Shown here one piece after another: positions 1-9,054 of a stretch of 64,000 nt of DNA; the first letter of the stretch is position 1; each line of letters starts with the position of its first letter. Position numbers and translations under genes: made by a program. Under the pieces are notes generated by a model that was not told the DNA's origin, made no database searches, and saw only the letters and a list, made by a program, of their open reading frames with translations. The DNA is from Stenotrophomonas maltophilia (lineage in GTDB: Bacteria > Pseudomonadota > Gammaproteobacteria > Xanthomonadales > Xanthomonadaceae): positions 62,001-126,000 of the forward strand of contig NZ_NIVS01000007.1 in the NCBI RefSeq assembly GCF_002205165.1, read 5' to 3'.

Positions 1-1857
1 GGCATCGGCTCGCTGGGCGTCGCCTCGACCAGCAACCTCGGCGGCACTATCCAGTACTTCTCGCAGGACCCGTCCACCGAGTTCGGTGGCAAGGCCAGCG
101 TCACCGTCGGCGACAACAACCAGCGCCGCGGCTACCTGCGCGTGGACACCGGCGACATCAACGGCTTCTCTGCGTACGTGTCCGGCGTGCACCAGGACGC
201 AGACATGTGGGCCGAGCCGAACCAGAACCAGACCACCCGCCAGTTCAATGCCAAGGCGATCTGGAACGTGGGCGACAACCGCTTCGGCGCGTTTGCCGCT
301 ACCTCCCGGGTCAGCCAGGCCAACTACGCCTACCTCTCCAAGAGCATGCTCGCGCGCGGCCTGGGCTGGGACTGGAACATCTACGCACCGGACTGGGATC
401 GCGCGGTCGCCGCAGCGTACTGCGCACCGGGCACCTACAACGCGCAGAAGTGTGCGTTCACCGGTGGCGTCAACAGCATCGATGATGCGTACTACCAGAG
501 CCGCGCGTTGCGCGACGACAACCTGTACTCGCTGGATGCCGATCTGGCCCTGGGCGACAGCGCGCGCCTGAAGCTGCTCGGCTACCACCACGAGAACCGC
601 GGCCAGGGCCACTGGTGGGCACCGGGCCAGCCCTCCAACCCGGGGACGCCGGAGATGCTGCCGATCTCCATCCGCAGCACCAACTACACCATCAACCGCC
701 AGGGCATCACCGCCGCACTGAGCTGGCAGTGGGGCATCCATTCGCTGGAAGCAGGGCTGTGGTACGAGCGCAACGACCACAACGTGGAGCGCAATTTCTA
801 CTACATCACCGGCCCGTTCCTGGATGACGGCTACCTCAACCATCCGGACCGCCGCCTGTTCGACCAGGACTTCGACATCCGCACGCGCCAGTTCTACGTG
901 CAGGACCGCATGCGCTTCCTGGACGACCGCCTGACCGTGGATGTGGGCATCAAGAGCCCGAATACCCGCATGACCGCCACTGCCAAGCCGGGCACCGAGG
1001 CCAGCTACGCCTCCGGCACCCTGACCGCCAAGGAATCGGTGCTGCCGCAGGCCGGTATCGGCTTCAAGCTGAGCCCGAACCAGGAAGTGTTCGCCTCGTA
1101 CTCGGAAAACATCGCCGCCTTCGTCGGTGGCGGCAGCGGCGGCCCGCTGCAGGTCTCGCCGGAATCCTTCGCGGCCAGCGCCGGGCTGGAGCCGGAAAAA
1201 TCCAAGACGCTCGAAGCCGGCTTCCGCACCTTCGGCGAGAAATACCAGGCCTCGATCGCGGCCTACCACGTGATGTTCGACAACCGCCTGCTCTCGCTCA
1301 ATCCCTGCACCAGCATCGAAGTCGGCACGCGCCCGGAGTGCATCACGCGCTTCATCAACGTCGGCTCGGTGAAGAGCCGCGGTGCGGAGCTGACCTTCAT
1401 CCTAAATCCGATCGACGGCCTGCAGTGGTACAACGCACTCTCCTGGAACAAGACCACCTACGAGGACAACTACACCTCGGGCGGTGCGATCGTGCCGGTG
1501 GCCGGCAAGATCACCGTCGATACGCCCGAGCGCATGGCCTCCAGCGAAATCAGCTGGAACCGGGATGGCTTCTTCGCGAGCTTGCGCGCGAAGTACACGG
1601 GCAAGCGGTACTACACCTACACCAACGACCAGTCGGTGCCGGGCGTGACCACCTTCGATGCGGGCATGGGGTATTCGTTCGGGCCGGGCATGGGCCTGCG
1701 CGATGTGAAGGTTTCGCTCAATGCGACCAACCTGACCAACAAGCGCTATGCCGGCCAGCTCAGTTCGTTCGCCCCGACGGATCCGACCGGCACCCGCTAT
1801 GCGATCCACGCCAGCGCGCCGCGCCAGCTGTTCATGACGGTCGCCGCGGAGTTCTGA
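1..1857 (+). CDS. TonB-dependent outer-membrane receptor, 5' truncated by window edge
   Basis: The frame is open from base 1, so the start, the signal peptide and most of the plug lie outside the window. What remains begins at the end of the plug domain (STSNLGGTIQYFSQDPS resembles the conserved plug/barrel junction) and continues as about 600 residues of beta-barrel. It ends in the usual receptor C-terminus: ATNLTNKRYAG, then a short strand finishing in the aromatic AAEF. Such receptors import siderophores, cofactors or sugars across the outer membrane using TonB energy. The substrate cannot be told from this part. A strong hairpin terminator follows the stop. Confidence 0.93.
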   Translation, partial: GIGSLGVASTSNLGGTIQYFSQDPSTEFGGKASVTVGDNNQRRGYLRVDTGDINGFSAYVSGVHQDADMWAEPNQNQTTRQFNAKAIWNVGDNRFGAFAATSRVSQANYAYLSKSMLARGLGWDWNIYAPDWDRAVAAAYCAPGTYNAQKCAFTGGVNSIDDAYYQSRALRDDNLYSLDADLALGDSARLKLLGYHHENRGQGHWWAPGQPSNPGTPEMLPISIRSTNYTINRQGITAALSWQWGIHSLEAGLWYERNDHNVERNFYYITGPFLDDGYLNHPDRRLFDQDFDIRTRQFYVQDRMRFLDDRLTVDVGIKSPNTRMTATAKPGTEASYASGTLTAKESVLPQAGIGFKLSPNQEVFASYSENIAAFVGGGSGGPLQVSPESFAASAGLEPEKSKTLEAGFRTFGEKYQASIAAYHVMFDNRLLSLNPCTSIEVGTRPECITRFINVGSVKSRGAELTFILNPIDGLQWYNALSWNKTTYEDNYTSGGAIVPVAGKITVDTPERMASSEISWNRDGFFASLRAKYTGKRYYTYTNDQSVPGVTTFDAGMGYSFGPGMGLRDVKVSLNATNLTNKRYAGQLSSFAPTDPTGTRYAIHASAPRQLFMTVAAEF

Positions 1858-1880
1858 TCTCCGCTTCCCAAGCCAGGGCT

Positions 1881-1905
1881 AGCCACCGACCATGAGTCGG
1901 TGGCT
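1881..1905 (+). terminator. Rho-independent terminator of the TonB-dependent receptor gene
   Basis: A perfect 10-bp stem (agccaccgac / gtcggtggct) with a 5-nt loop, followed by a T-rich stretch, 23 bp after the receptor stop codon. Confidence 0.8.
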
Positions 1906-1983
1906 TTGCTTTGTGCATCAGCAAGGGCGCAACACCAACAAGCGCAACGCCCAGAGCGCAAAGCTTCTCAGATGACCGTGTCA

Positions 1984-2091
1984 GGCGTGGGGTGTGTGGG
2001 TTGGCGGGACCCGCCGCAAGTACGTCCATGTAGGCTCGACAAGCGCCCTCCATGGCGCTTGACGGTCCCGCCAACCCACACACCCCACGCC
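1984..2091. repeat. Large extragenic palindrome with nested hairpin
   Basis: Two perfectly complementary 28-bp arms (1984-2011 and 2064-2091) flank a core that itself contains a 7-bp hairpin (aagcgcc / ggcgctt, 2041-2060). It sits in the gene-free stretch 1906-2582. The arms carry GGTGTGTGGGTTGGCGGGACC, related to the arms of the second palindrome at 2418-2505, so this is probably a dispersed palindromic family rather than a one-off terminator. Confidence 0.85.
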
Positions 2092-2258
2092 TCCGACAGG
2101 TGGCTGGTGATCATGGGGAGGCAAAGCGGGAGCCGCACATGGCCGAGCTGAGGTGAGCCGTCTGAGCGCTTGAAGCCTGAAAGCCCTGAAAGCTAAGTAA
2201 ATCCAGTAAATCCAGTAAACCGATGAAGCCGAGCGAGCTCTAGCTCAGCAGCACAACA

Positions 2259-2298
2259 GCTCGAAAGCTCAAAAGCTCAAAAGCTCAAAAGCTCAAGG
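2259..2298. repeat. 8-bp tandem repeat (GCTCAAAA), five units
   Basis: Five consecutive 8-bp units: the first is GCTCGAAA, three are perfect GCTCAAAA, and the last is GCTCAAGG. They lie in the same gene-free stretch, inside wider low-complexity sequence made of short AGC- and CAG-rich words. No protein reading is convincing here. Confidence 0.85.
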
Positions 2299-2417
2299 CC
2301 AAACAGCCAAGCAGCTAGATAGCCAGGCAGCGAAACAGCCGAACACCCGAACAGCAACGGCAGCGCTACGATCCAGCCTTTTCGTTGCGCACCGGTACCC
2401 TGTCAAAGGGTGGGCAC

Positions 2418-2505
2418 GGGTGGGTGTGCGGGACCATATGCCGCCATGGATGGCGGCATATGAGCCCCCATGGATGGGTTCACGGCGGGTCCCGCGCACC
2501 CACCC
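2418..2505. repeat. Second large extragenic palindrome
   Basis: Eighteen-bp arms (2418-2435 and 2488-2505) are complementary with one mismatch. They enclose a perfect 12-bp hairpin, catatgccgcca / tggcggcatatg, at 2435-2462. The arm sequence (GGGTGGGTGTGCGGGACC) resembles that of the palindrome at 1984-2091, which suggests one repeat family. Confidence 0.85.
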
Positions 2506-2550
2506 ACACCCCGCCTGGCCAGGCGGCCCAGCAAACCAAGGCTCCCGCCT

Positions 2551-2586
2551 TCAGGCTTTCAGGCTTTCAGGCTTTCAGGCTTTCAG
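2551..2586. repeat. 8-bp tandem repeat (TCAGGCTT), four and a half units
   Basis: Four perfect TCAGGCTT units plus TCAG. The last bases overlap the stop codon of rarD, so the end of that gene abuts repeat expansion. Nothing else is seen between the palindrome and rarD. Confidence 0.85.
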
Positions 2587-3503
2587 CGCTTCAACGCACC
2601 ACCCGCCCGCGACCGCCACACCCCGTCGCCGATGAACAACAGCAGCCCGGTCCAGATCGCAGCGAAGCCCACCGCCTTGGCCGTATCGAACGGCTCGCGG
2701 AAGAAGAACACACCCAACAGCAGTCCCAGGCTCGGCGCGATGTACTGCAGGATCCCCACCAGCGACAGCGGAATCCGCTTCACCCCGTACGCAAACCCGA
2801 TCAACGGCAACGCCGTCACCGCACCGCCGAAAATCAACAGCGCATCGTTGCGCCAACCCCAGCCACTGAAGAAACCACCGCCGTGTCCGTTCTCGCTCCA
2901 CAGCGCAAACCCGATCGCCGGCAGGAACAGATACAGACTCTCCACCCCGAGCCCCGCCACCGGGTCCACCGAGATCATCTTGCGCAGCAGCCCGTAAAGG
3001 CCGAACGAACAGGCCAGCCCCAGCGCGATCCAGGGCGGCGTGCCCGCGTCGACGGTCAGCCAGGCCACGCCAAGGGCCGCGCACCCCACAGCGAGCCACT
3101 GCAGGCGCCGCAGGCGCTCTTTGAGCACCACCACGCCGAGCACCACGCTCACCAGCGGATTGATGAAGTACCCCAGGCTGGTTTCGATCACATGCCCGGC
3201 GTTGATCGCCCAGATGTACAGGCCCCAGTTGAACGCGATCGCCACGCTGCTCAGCGCCAGCGTCGGCAGCGCGCGCGGCTGGGCCGCAATGGCCTTCCAC
3301 CAGCCCAGGCCGTTGCTCAACAGCAGCCAGGCCACCACCAGCACCGTGCTCCAGATGATGCGGTGCGCGATGATCTGCTGCGAGGGTATCGCCCGGAGCA
3401 GGTGCCAGTAGACTGGCACCAGACCCCACAGGGTGAAGGTGAAAGCGGTGATCGCAAAGCCGCGGCGCTGCTCCTGCAGGCTGTGTGGGGCCGGCAGGCT
3501 CAC
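2583..3503 (-). CDS. rarD: RarD, EamA-family permease
   Basis: A 306-residue protein of ten hydrophobic segments in the EamA duplicated 5+5 layout, matching the usual length of about 300 for RarD. The N-terminal part GFAITAFTFTLWGLVPVYWHL and the central LGYFINPLVSVVLGVVVLKERL are typical of RarD. It is an inner-membrane permease named for chloramphenicol sensitivity; the true substrate is not settled in the family. The start overlaps the stop of the upstream EamA gene by 4 bp, so the two are probably translated together. Confidence 0.88.
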   Translation of the reverse strand: MSLPAPHSLQEQRRGFAITAFTFTLWGLVPVYWHLLRAIPSQQIIAHRIIWSTVLVVAWLLLSNGLGWWKAIAAQPRALPTLALSSVAIAFNWGLYIWAINAGHVIETSLGYFINPLVSVVLGVVVLKERLRRLQWLAVGCAALGVAWLTVDAGTPPWIALGLACSFGLYGLLRKMISVDPVAGLGVESLYLFLPAIGFALWSENGHGGGFFSGWGWRNDALLIFGGAVTALPLIGFAYGVKRIPLSLVGILQYIAPSLGLLLGVFFFREPFDTAKAVGFAAIWTGLLLFIGDGVWRSRAGGALKR

Positions 3504-4402
3504 TTCGCGCGCGTCCGGGCCAGGGTCAGCACCACCACGCCGGCCAGGATCACCGCCATCGCCAGCAGGTCACGCCCGCCGAAATGCTCGTTGCCGATGA
3601 TCACGCCCAGGATCACCGCGATCACCGGATTGACGTAGGCATAGCTGGCCACCAGCGCCGGGCGCACGTTGTGCAGCAGCCACACGTAGGCGGTGAAGGC
3701 GACGATCGAGCCGAACATGCACAGGTAGGCCACCGCCAGCAGCCCATTCATGCTGGGCCAGGTGGTCGGGCGTTCGCCGCTGAGCAGGCCGAGCACGATC
3801 AGCATCGCGCCACCGCAGAGCATCTGCCCGGCGGCGGTCATGAACGGGCTGGGCAGGTCCAGGCCACGTGCCCAGATCGAGCCGAAGGCCCAGCCGACCG
3901 GGGCGATCAGCAGCAGGATCAGGCCCTGCGGGGAGGCGGTCAGGCTGCTGCCGGCGTTGAGCCAGACCACGCCAAGGAAGCCGATCGCGATACCCAGCCA
4001 TTCCCCGCGGCTGGCGTTCTGCCCGCGCATGGCGCCGAACAGGGCCATCCACAGCGGTACCGAGGCGACGGCCGTGGCGGCCAGGCCCGAGGACACCGTG
4101 CGCTCGGCCAGTACCACCATGCCGTTGCCCAGCACCAGCATGGTCAGGCCCATGATCGCCAGGTTGCGCCACTGGCGCCGGGTCGGCGCAGGCGAGCCAC
4201 GCCAGCGCAGCGCGGCGTACATCAGCGAACCGGCGATGATGAAGCGGCCGCCGGAGACCATCGTCAGCGGCAGTGCGCCGCCCTCCAGCGCCAGCCGGAT
4301 CCCCAGATAGGTGGACCCCCAGACCACGTACACCAGCAGCAGCGCCAGGACGACCAGGCCGCTGCGGGGAGCGGCCGACGGGGATTCGGGTAGGACGGCC
4401 AT
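3500..4402 (-). CDS. EamA-family drug/metabolite exporter, YedA-like
   Basis: 300 residues with ten predicted membrane segments. It opens LLVYVVWGSTYLGIRLALEGG, the YedA-type EamA signature, and has LMYAALRWRG and an internal second EamA repeat ending ILGVIIGNEHFGG. Members export amino acids or other small metabolites across the inner membrane. It is first in a two-gene unit with rarD (ATGA overlap). Its start faces the divergent MFS gene across a 177-bp intergenic region that must hold both promoters. Confidence 0.85.
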   Translation of the reverse strand: MAVLPESPSAAPRSGLVVLALLLVYVVWGSTYLGIRLALEGGALPLTMVSGGRFIIAGSLMYAALRWRGSPAPTRRQWRNLAIMGLTMLVLGNGMVVLAERTVSSGLAATAVASVPLWMALFGAMRGQNASRGEWLGIAIGFLGVVWLNAGSSLTASPQGLILLLIAPVGWAFGSIWARGLDLPSPFMTAAGQMLCGGAMLIVLGLLSGERPTTWPSMNGLLAVAYLCMFGSIVAFTAYVWLLHNVRPALVASYAYVNPVIAVILGVIIGNEHFGGRDLLAMAVILAGVVVLTLARTRAK

Positions 4403-4579
4403 GGGCCACCACGGTGCGGGGGAACACGAATTCTAGGCCGTTGCCGATGGCGCGGCACCCTTTGTGCTGGCACGCTGATTTCATCCGGCCGCACCGTGAT
4501 GCCTGACACGCACCCGTTTTTGACGTGCGGTAAGGTAACAAGAGCAATCAACGCTTCCCAGCCAGGACCCCTACCCTGC

Positions 4580-5914
4580 ATGAGCACTTCCGTCCCCGCC
4601 ACTGCGGCACACCCCGAACGGGCCGCCCTGCGGCGCTCCATCTCCAACACCCTCAAAGGCTCGGCCGGCAATCTGGTCGAGTGGTATGACGTCTACGTCT
4701 ACTCGGTTTTTGCGGTCTATTTCGAATCCCAGTTCTTCTCGGCCGCCGACAAGAACTCCACGATGTATGTGTGGGCGATCTTCGCCGCCACCTTCCTGAT
4801 GCGCCCCATCGGCGCGTGGTACTTCGGCCGCTTCGCCGACCGCTACGGCCGCCGCCTGGCGCTGACCGTCTCGGTCACGGTGATGGCCGCCTGCTCGTTC
4901 CTGATCGCGATCACCCCGACCGCCTCGCAGATAGGCATCTGGGCAGCGGTGATCCTGCTGTTCGCGCGCCTGCTGCAGGGCTTTGCCACCGGGGGCGAGT
5001 ACGGCACCAGTGCCACCTACATGTCCGAGGCCGCCATTCCCGGCCGCCGCGGCTTCCTGTCCTCGTTCCATTACGTCACCCTGGTCGGCGGCCACGTGCT
5101 GGCGCAGCTGACCCTGTTGGGCATGCTGACCTTCTGGGGCAAGCCGGAAATCTCCGCCTGGGGCTGGCGCGTGGCGTTCGGCATTGGCGGCGTCGCGGCG
5201 ATCGTGGTGTTCTGGCTGCGCCGCAGCATGGATGAGTCGCTGCAGTCCGATTCCATCGACGCCGCGCGCGACGGCCGCGCCAAGGCCTCCGGCTCGATGC
5301 GTGAGCTGTTCGTCAACCAGTGGCGTCCACTGCTGCTGTGCTTCCTGATCACCGCCGGCGGCACCGTCGCGTTCTACACCTACTCGGTCAACGGGCCGAA
5401 GATGATCCAGAGCGCGTTCGCGGGCGATGACGTCATGACCGGTACGATGATCAACCTCGGCGTGCTGACCTTCCTGATGGTGCTGCAGCCGATCGGCGGC
5501 TGGCTGTCGGACATGGTCGGGCGCAAGAGCCTGCTGGTGTTCTTCGGGATCGGCGGCGTGCTGTACAGCTGGTACCTGATCACCGAACTGCCCAACCAGC
5601 ACGATCCGTTCATGGCCTTCCTGGTGCTGGGCATCGGCTTCGTGATCCTGACCGGCTATACCTCGATCAACGCGGTGGTCAAGGCCGAACTGTTCCCGAC
5701 CCATGTGCGCGCACTGGGTGTGGGCTTCGGTTATGCGATGGCCAACTCGCTGTTCGGTGGTACCGCGCCGCTGCTGTACCAGGGTGCGCTGAAGACCGGC
5801 CAGGTCGGCATGTTCGCGGTGTACGTCACGGCGATCATCGCGGTGTCGCTGGTGGTCTACATGTTCTTCCTGACCAACAAGGGCCCGAACTGGCTTGATG
5901 GCACGCGCAAGTAA
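4580..5914 (+). CDS. MFS transporter, metabolite:H+ symporter (alpha-ketoglutarate permease-like)
   Basis: 444 residues from the ATG at 4580, which precedes MSTSVPATAAHPERAALRRS. An in-frame ATG at 4496 gives an unlikely extension. The sequence LKGSAGNLVEWYDVYVYSVF is the hallmark start of the MHS subfamily (KgtP, ProP, citrate and shikimate permeases). RFADRYGRRLAL and GGWLSDMVGRKSLLV are the two conserved MFS loop motifs, one per half. Twelve membrane segments are expected. It resembles KgtP most, but the substrate is a guess. It is transcribed divergently from the EamA pair. Confidence 0.87.
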   Translation: MSTSVPATAAHPERAALRRSISNTLKGSAGNLVEWYDVYVYSVFAVYFESQFFSAADKNSTMYVWAIFAATFLMRPIGAWYFGRFADRYGRRLALTVSVTVMAACSFLIAITPTASQIGIWAAVILLFARLLQGFATGGEYGTSATYMSEAAIPGRRGFLSSFHYVTLVGGHVLAQLTLLGMLTFWGKPEISAWGWRVAFGIGGVAAIVVFWLRRSMDESLQSDSIDAARDGRAKASGSMRELFVNQWRPLLLCFLITAGGTVAFYTYSVNGPKMIQSAFAGDDVMTGTMINLGVLTFLMVLQPIGGWLSDMVGRKSLLVFFGIGGVLYSWYLITELPNQHDPFMAFLVLGIGFVILTGYTSINAVVKAELFPTHVRALGVGFGYAMANSLFGGTAPLLYQGALKTGQVGMFAVYVTAIIAVSLVVYMFFLTNKGPNWLDGTRK

Positions 5915-5921
5915 CCGCCGC

Positions 5922-6338
5922 ATGGCCCACCCCGCGCTCAGGCGGGGTGGGTGGGTGCTGGCGATGCTGGTCCCGGCGTTCGCCCAGGCCAGCCCTTCCG
6001 CCCACGCAACCAGCGCCCCCGCGGGCGCTGCATTGCTATGGGTGGCTGCCGTGCTCGCCGCGGGCACGACCGTGGCGTGGGTGCTGCGACGGCCATCGGC
6101 ACAGGCCCGCTGGCCGCGGATCGGCTTCGGTGTGGCGCTGTTGGCGGTAGTGACCGCGCTGGTGCTGCAACTGGCGGCTGATCTGGGCAGCGGGCACAGC
6201 GTGCTGCAGCTGCGCTTCGGCCGGCATGTCGCCAGTGTGGACACCCAGCCGACGCGGTTCGGCTGGATGATTGCCTGTTACCTGGCCGCGCTCGCGGCCA
6301 GTGGCTGGGGCGCCTGGCGCCTGTTGCGGCGGCGCTGA
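5922..6338 (+). CDS. Small membrane protein of unknown function
   Basis: 138 residues from the ATG at 5922, eight bases after the MFS stop; an upstream start at 5895 would overlap that gene. It has a cleavable-looking N-terminal hydrophobic segment (WVLAMLVPAFAQAS) and three further hydrophobic stretches, ending in a basic tail (RLLRRR). I do not recognise the family. It probably shares a transcript with the transporter. It converges on the M28 peptidase, whose stop is only 20 bp away. Confidence 0.6.
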   Translation: MAHPALRRGGWVLAMLVPAFAQASPSAHATSAPAGAALLWVAAVLAAGTTVAWVLRRPSAQARWPRIGFGVALLAVVTALVLQLAADLGSGHSVLQLRFGRHVASVDTQPTRFGWMIACYLAALAASGWGAWRLLRRR

Positions 6339-6357
6339 GCGCCGCCAGCGGCCCGCC

Positions 6358-8010
6358 TCAACGGCGTGCCGATTCGCTCTTCTCGCGCTCGGCGCGGAAT
6401 TCGGACCCTTCTTCCCACTGCGGCCAGCGACGGCTGTTGGCCAGTTCCGCGCCCAGGTCGTAGACCAGCAGGGTGTCGGCGGCATGGCCACTCGGGTCCC
6501 AGCTCGGGGTCCACGCATCGCAGGCCTGGTGGTAGCAGGCGGCGAAGTACGCATCGCGCAGTTCACGGCCCTTCTCCACGCCACCCTCGCGCATGTCCAG
6601 CCCGGGTCCGATGGTGATCGCCGGCACGCCGAGACGGGCGAAGGCGAAGTGGTCGGCACGGTAGAAGAACCCGGCTTCCAGGTTCGGATCGGGCGAGTAG
6701 GTGCGGCCACGTGCCTTGGCCACGCGCTCCAGATCCCCTTCCAGCGAGACCCGGCCCTTGCCCCAGGAGGCGATGTCGCGGGTCGGGCCATCCGGGCTGA
6801 ACATCTCGATGTTCAACACGGCCGCGGTCTTGTCCAGTGGGGCCAGCGGGTGCGCGGCGTAATAGCTGGCGCCGAGCAGGCCCTTCTCTTCGGCGGTCAG
6901 CGCCACGAAGTACAGCGTGCGCTGCGGCTGCGGGCCGGCAGCGAAGACGCGGCCCAGCTCCAGCACGGTGGCCACGCCGGTGGCGTTGTCGATCGCGCCG
7001 CGGCGGATGCGGTCGCCCTTGGCATCGGGCTGGCCGATGCCGAAGGCGTCCCAATGCGCGGAGAAGATCACCGCTTCATCGGCGTGCGCGCCGCCCGGCA
7101 GCTTGGCCACCACGTTGCGGGTGATCACCTGCTCGCGCTTGAGCTTGAAGTCCACCGAGAGCTGCGCATCGCCCAGCGCGACCGGCTTGAAGGCCGGGGT
7201 CATCGCACGGCGCTTCTCGGCCTCGAAATCCAGGCCCGCATCGCGGAACAGCTGCTCGGCCAGGCTGCGCTGCATCCAGCCGCGCACCGGTACGTGCTGG
7301 GCCAGGGCCTGCTCGCGAGTGCGTTCGATATCGAACAGCGGCGAGGTGCCCGAGCTCTTCACCGTGGCCCAGCCATACGCGGCCGGCGCAGTCTCGTGCA
7401 CGATCAGCACGCCCTGCGCACCGCGGCGCGCGGCTTCTTCGAATTTGTACGTCCAGCGGCCGTAATAAGTCACGGCCTTGCCATCGAACGCGCCCGGCTG
7501 GTCGGCTTCGAAGTCCGCATCGTTGATCAGCACCACGGCGATCTTGCCGTGCAGATCGACGTCCTTGTAATCGTTCCAGTGACGCTCGGGGGCATCGATG
7601 CCGTAGCCGACGAACACCAGCGGGGCATTGCTGATCGCCACCGCGTCCTGCGGGCGCAGGCTCTGCAGGGTCACGTCCTCGCCATTGGTCAGGGTGCGCT
7701 GCTTGCCCTTCTGGCGCAGCTGCGCGCGCACCGGACCGTCCACCTGCGCACGCACCATCGGGACCGGTTGCACCCAGCTGCCGTCGACGCCGCCGGGCTG
7801 CAGGCCGTACGTCTTGAATTCTTCGATCAGGTACTGGACGGTGCGCTCTTCGCCGGGCGTGGCCGGGGCGCGGCCTTCGAATTCGTCCGAGGCGAGGATG
7901 CGTACATGCCGCGACAGGGCCTGCGGGTCGATGCCGCCACCGGGCAGGTCATTGGCGGCGTGGGCCAGGCCGCCCACGAACAGGCAGGACGACAGCAGCA
8001 GCATGCGCAT
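6358..8010 (-). CDS. Secreted M28-family metallopeptidase with PA domain
   Basis: 550 residues from the ATG at 8010, chosen because it gives a clean signal peptide (MRMLLLSSCLFVGGLAHA). A protease-associated insert lies around residues 120-230 (KIAVVLIND, GAQGVLIVHE). The zinc-peptidase core follows: H319-x-D321 in HWDAFG, D341 in DNATG, E374-E375 in TAEEKG, an acidic position in NIEMFSPDG, and H454 in ADHFAFA. This is the complete co-catalytic two-zinc set of the M28 aminopeptidase family. It is exported to the periplasm or beyond and probably trims amino acids from peptides. Confidence 0.88.
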   Translation of the reverse strand: MRMLLLSSCLFVGGLAHAANDLPGGGIDPQALSRHVRILASDEFEGRAPATPGEERTVQYLIEEFKTYGLQPGGVDGSWVQPVPMVRAQVDGPVRAQLRQKGKQRTLTNGEDVTLQSLRPQDAVAISNAPLVFVGYGIDAPERHWNDYKDVDLHGKIAVVLINDADFEADQPGAFDGKAVTYYGRWTYKFEEAARRGAQGVLIVHETAPAAYGWATVKSSGTSPLFDIERTREQALAQHVPVRGWMQRSLAEQLFRDAGLDFEAEKRRAMTPAFKPVALGDAQLSVDFKLKREQVITRNVVAKLPGGAHADEAVIFSAHWDAFGIGQPDAKGDRIRRGAIDNATGVATVLELGRVFAAGPQPQRTLYFVALTAEEKGLLGASYYAAHPLAPLDKTAAVLNIEMFSPDGPTRDIASWGKGRVSLEGDLERVAKARGRTYSPDPNLEAGFFYRADHFAFARLGVPAITIGPGLDMREGGVEKGRELRDAYFAACYHQACDAWTPSWDPSGHAADTLLVYDLGAELANSRRWPQWEEGSEFRAEREKSESARR

Positions 8011-8081
8011 CGGATTCACGGCAGACACCAGGGCGGAAAACAGGACACCGGAGTGTAACGTGACACCCCCGTGACCGTGCA

Positions 8082-9014
8082 CTAGCGCCGATCGCGATCC
8101 AGCCAGCAGGCCAGGCCCTGTGCGTTGAGTTCGATATCCATCGCCAGCACCCGGGTCACCGCCGCATCATCGAGCGGGCAGCCGTGAGCCTGTGCGCGTT
8201 CGAGGTAGAGCGCGCTCAGCGCGGCGACCAGGCACCGATGCCGATCCGGGCGCCCATCGCATTGGCGGCCGATCTCGACCATCGCGTCGATCTGCTCGAC
8301 CAGATCCGCTGCCAGCTTGCGCGGCGGTGCTACGCGCCCGTAGTGGGTCAGGTACATCGCCTGCGGGTCATGCGCCAGCATCTTCGCGATCGACTGTTTC
8401 AGCGGCTCCGGGTCGAACTGCACCGGCGAGGAGGTGGGCACGATGAATGCACCCTGCGCGCTGTCCAGCTCGCGGTAGGACAGCCCGAAGGTGTCGCCGG
8501 TGAACCAGCTGCGGCTGCGCACATCCCACACGCACAGGTGATGGCGTGCATGCCCGGGGGTATCCACGCACAGCAGCGGGCGGCCGGCCAGATCCACCGT
8601 GTGGCCATCTTCTGCGATCACCACCCGGTCTGCGGCGACCGCCAGGATCGGCCCATAGCTGCGCGCGATTTCGGCCTCGCCATACACCTCGGTGGCCCCG
8701 GCGATCAGGCGGGTCGGATCGATCATGTGCGGCGCACCGCGCGGATGCACCACCACGGTGGCGTTGGGCAACTGCTGCATCAGCAGGCCGGCGCCCCCGG
8801 CATGGTCCAGGTGCACATGGGTGAGGATCAGCCAATCGACCTGCTCGGGCGCGCAGCCGGCGCGCGTCAGCGCGGCGAGCATCGCCGGCACGGCCAGGCC
8901 GGTGCCGCAATCGATGAAGGCCGCCCGGCCGTTCTCGACGATCAGGTAAGCGGCGTCGAAATCATCGCGCTGGAACGCGGTGTCGATCGTATGAATGCTG
9001 GGGTCGGAGTGCAT
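8082..9014 (-). CDS. MBL-fold metallohydrolase
   Basis: 310 residues from the ATG at 9014, which has AGGG eight bases upstream; a longer reading to 9110 lacks support. The metal site is intact: H66-x-H68-x-D70-H71 in THVHLDHAGG, a later H in DTPGHARHH, D in FTGDTFG, and a final H in TLTHYGR-type context (YLTHYGR). The lactamase-like fold covers about the first 230 residues; the last 80 are helical. It lies 71 bp from the M28 peptidase start. The substrate is unknown; glyoxalase II-like or lactonase-like activity is possible. Confidence 0.82.
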   Translation of the reverse strand: MHSDPSIHTIDTAFQRDDFDAAYLIVENGRAAFIDCGTGLAVPAMLAALTRAGCAPEQVDWLILTHVHLDHAGGAGLLMQQLPNATVVVHPRGAPHMIDPTRLIAGATEVYGEAEIARSYGPILAVAADRVVIAEDGHTVDLAGRPLLCVDTPGHARHHLCVWDVRSRSWFTGDTFGLSYRELDSAQGAFIVPTSSPVQFDPEPLKQSIAKMLAHDPQAMYLTHYGRVAPPRKLAADLVEQIDAMVEIGRQCDGRPDRHRCLVAALSALYLERAQAHGCPLDDAAVTRVLAMDIELNAQGLACWLDRDRR

Positions 9015-9054
9015 CAACACATCCCTGGCACGAAACGCCCCCATCTTACGTCGA

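Noticed and set aside
2259-2298. Possible CRISPR-like array
   Set aside because: Units are 8 bp, directly abutting and without spacers; no cas gene is in the window.
4571-6244. 557-residue minus-strand frame antisense to the MFS gene
   Set aside because: Low-complexity Gln/His/Arg content and complete overlap with a well-supported transporter gene.
6271-8058. 595-residue plus-strand frame antisense to the M28 peptidase
   Set aside because: The opposite strand has a full set of M28 catalytic residues and a signal peptide; this is a shadow.
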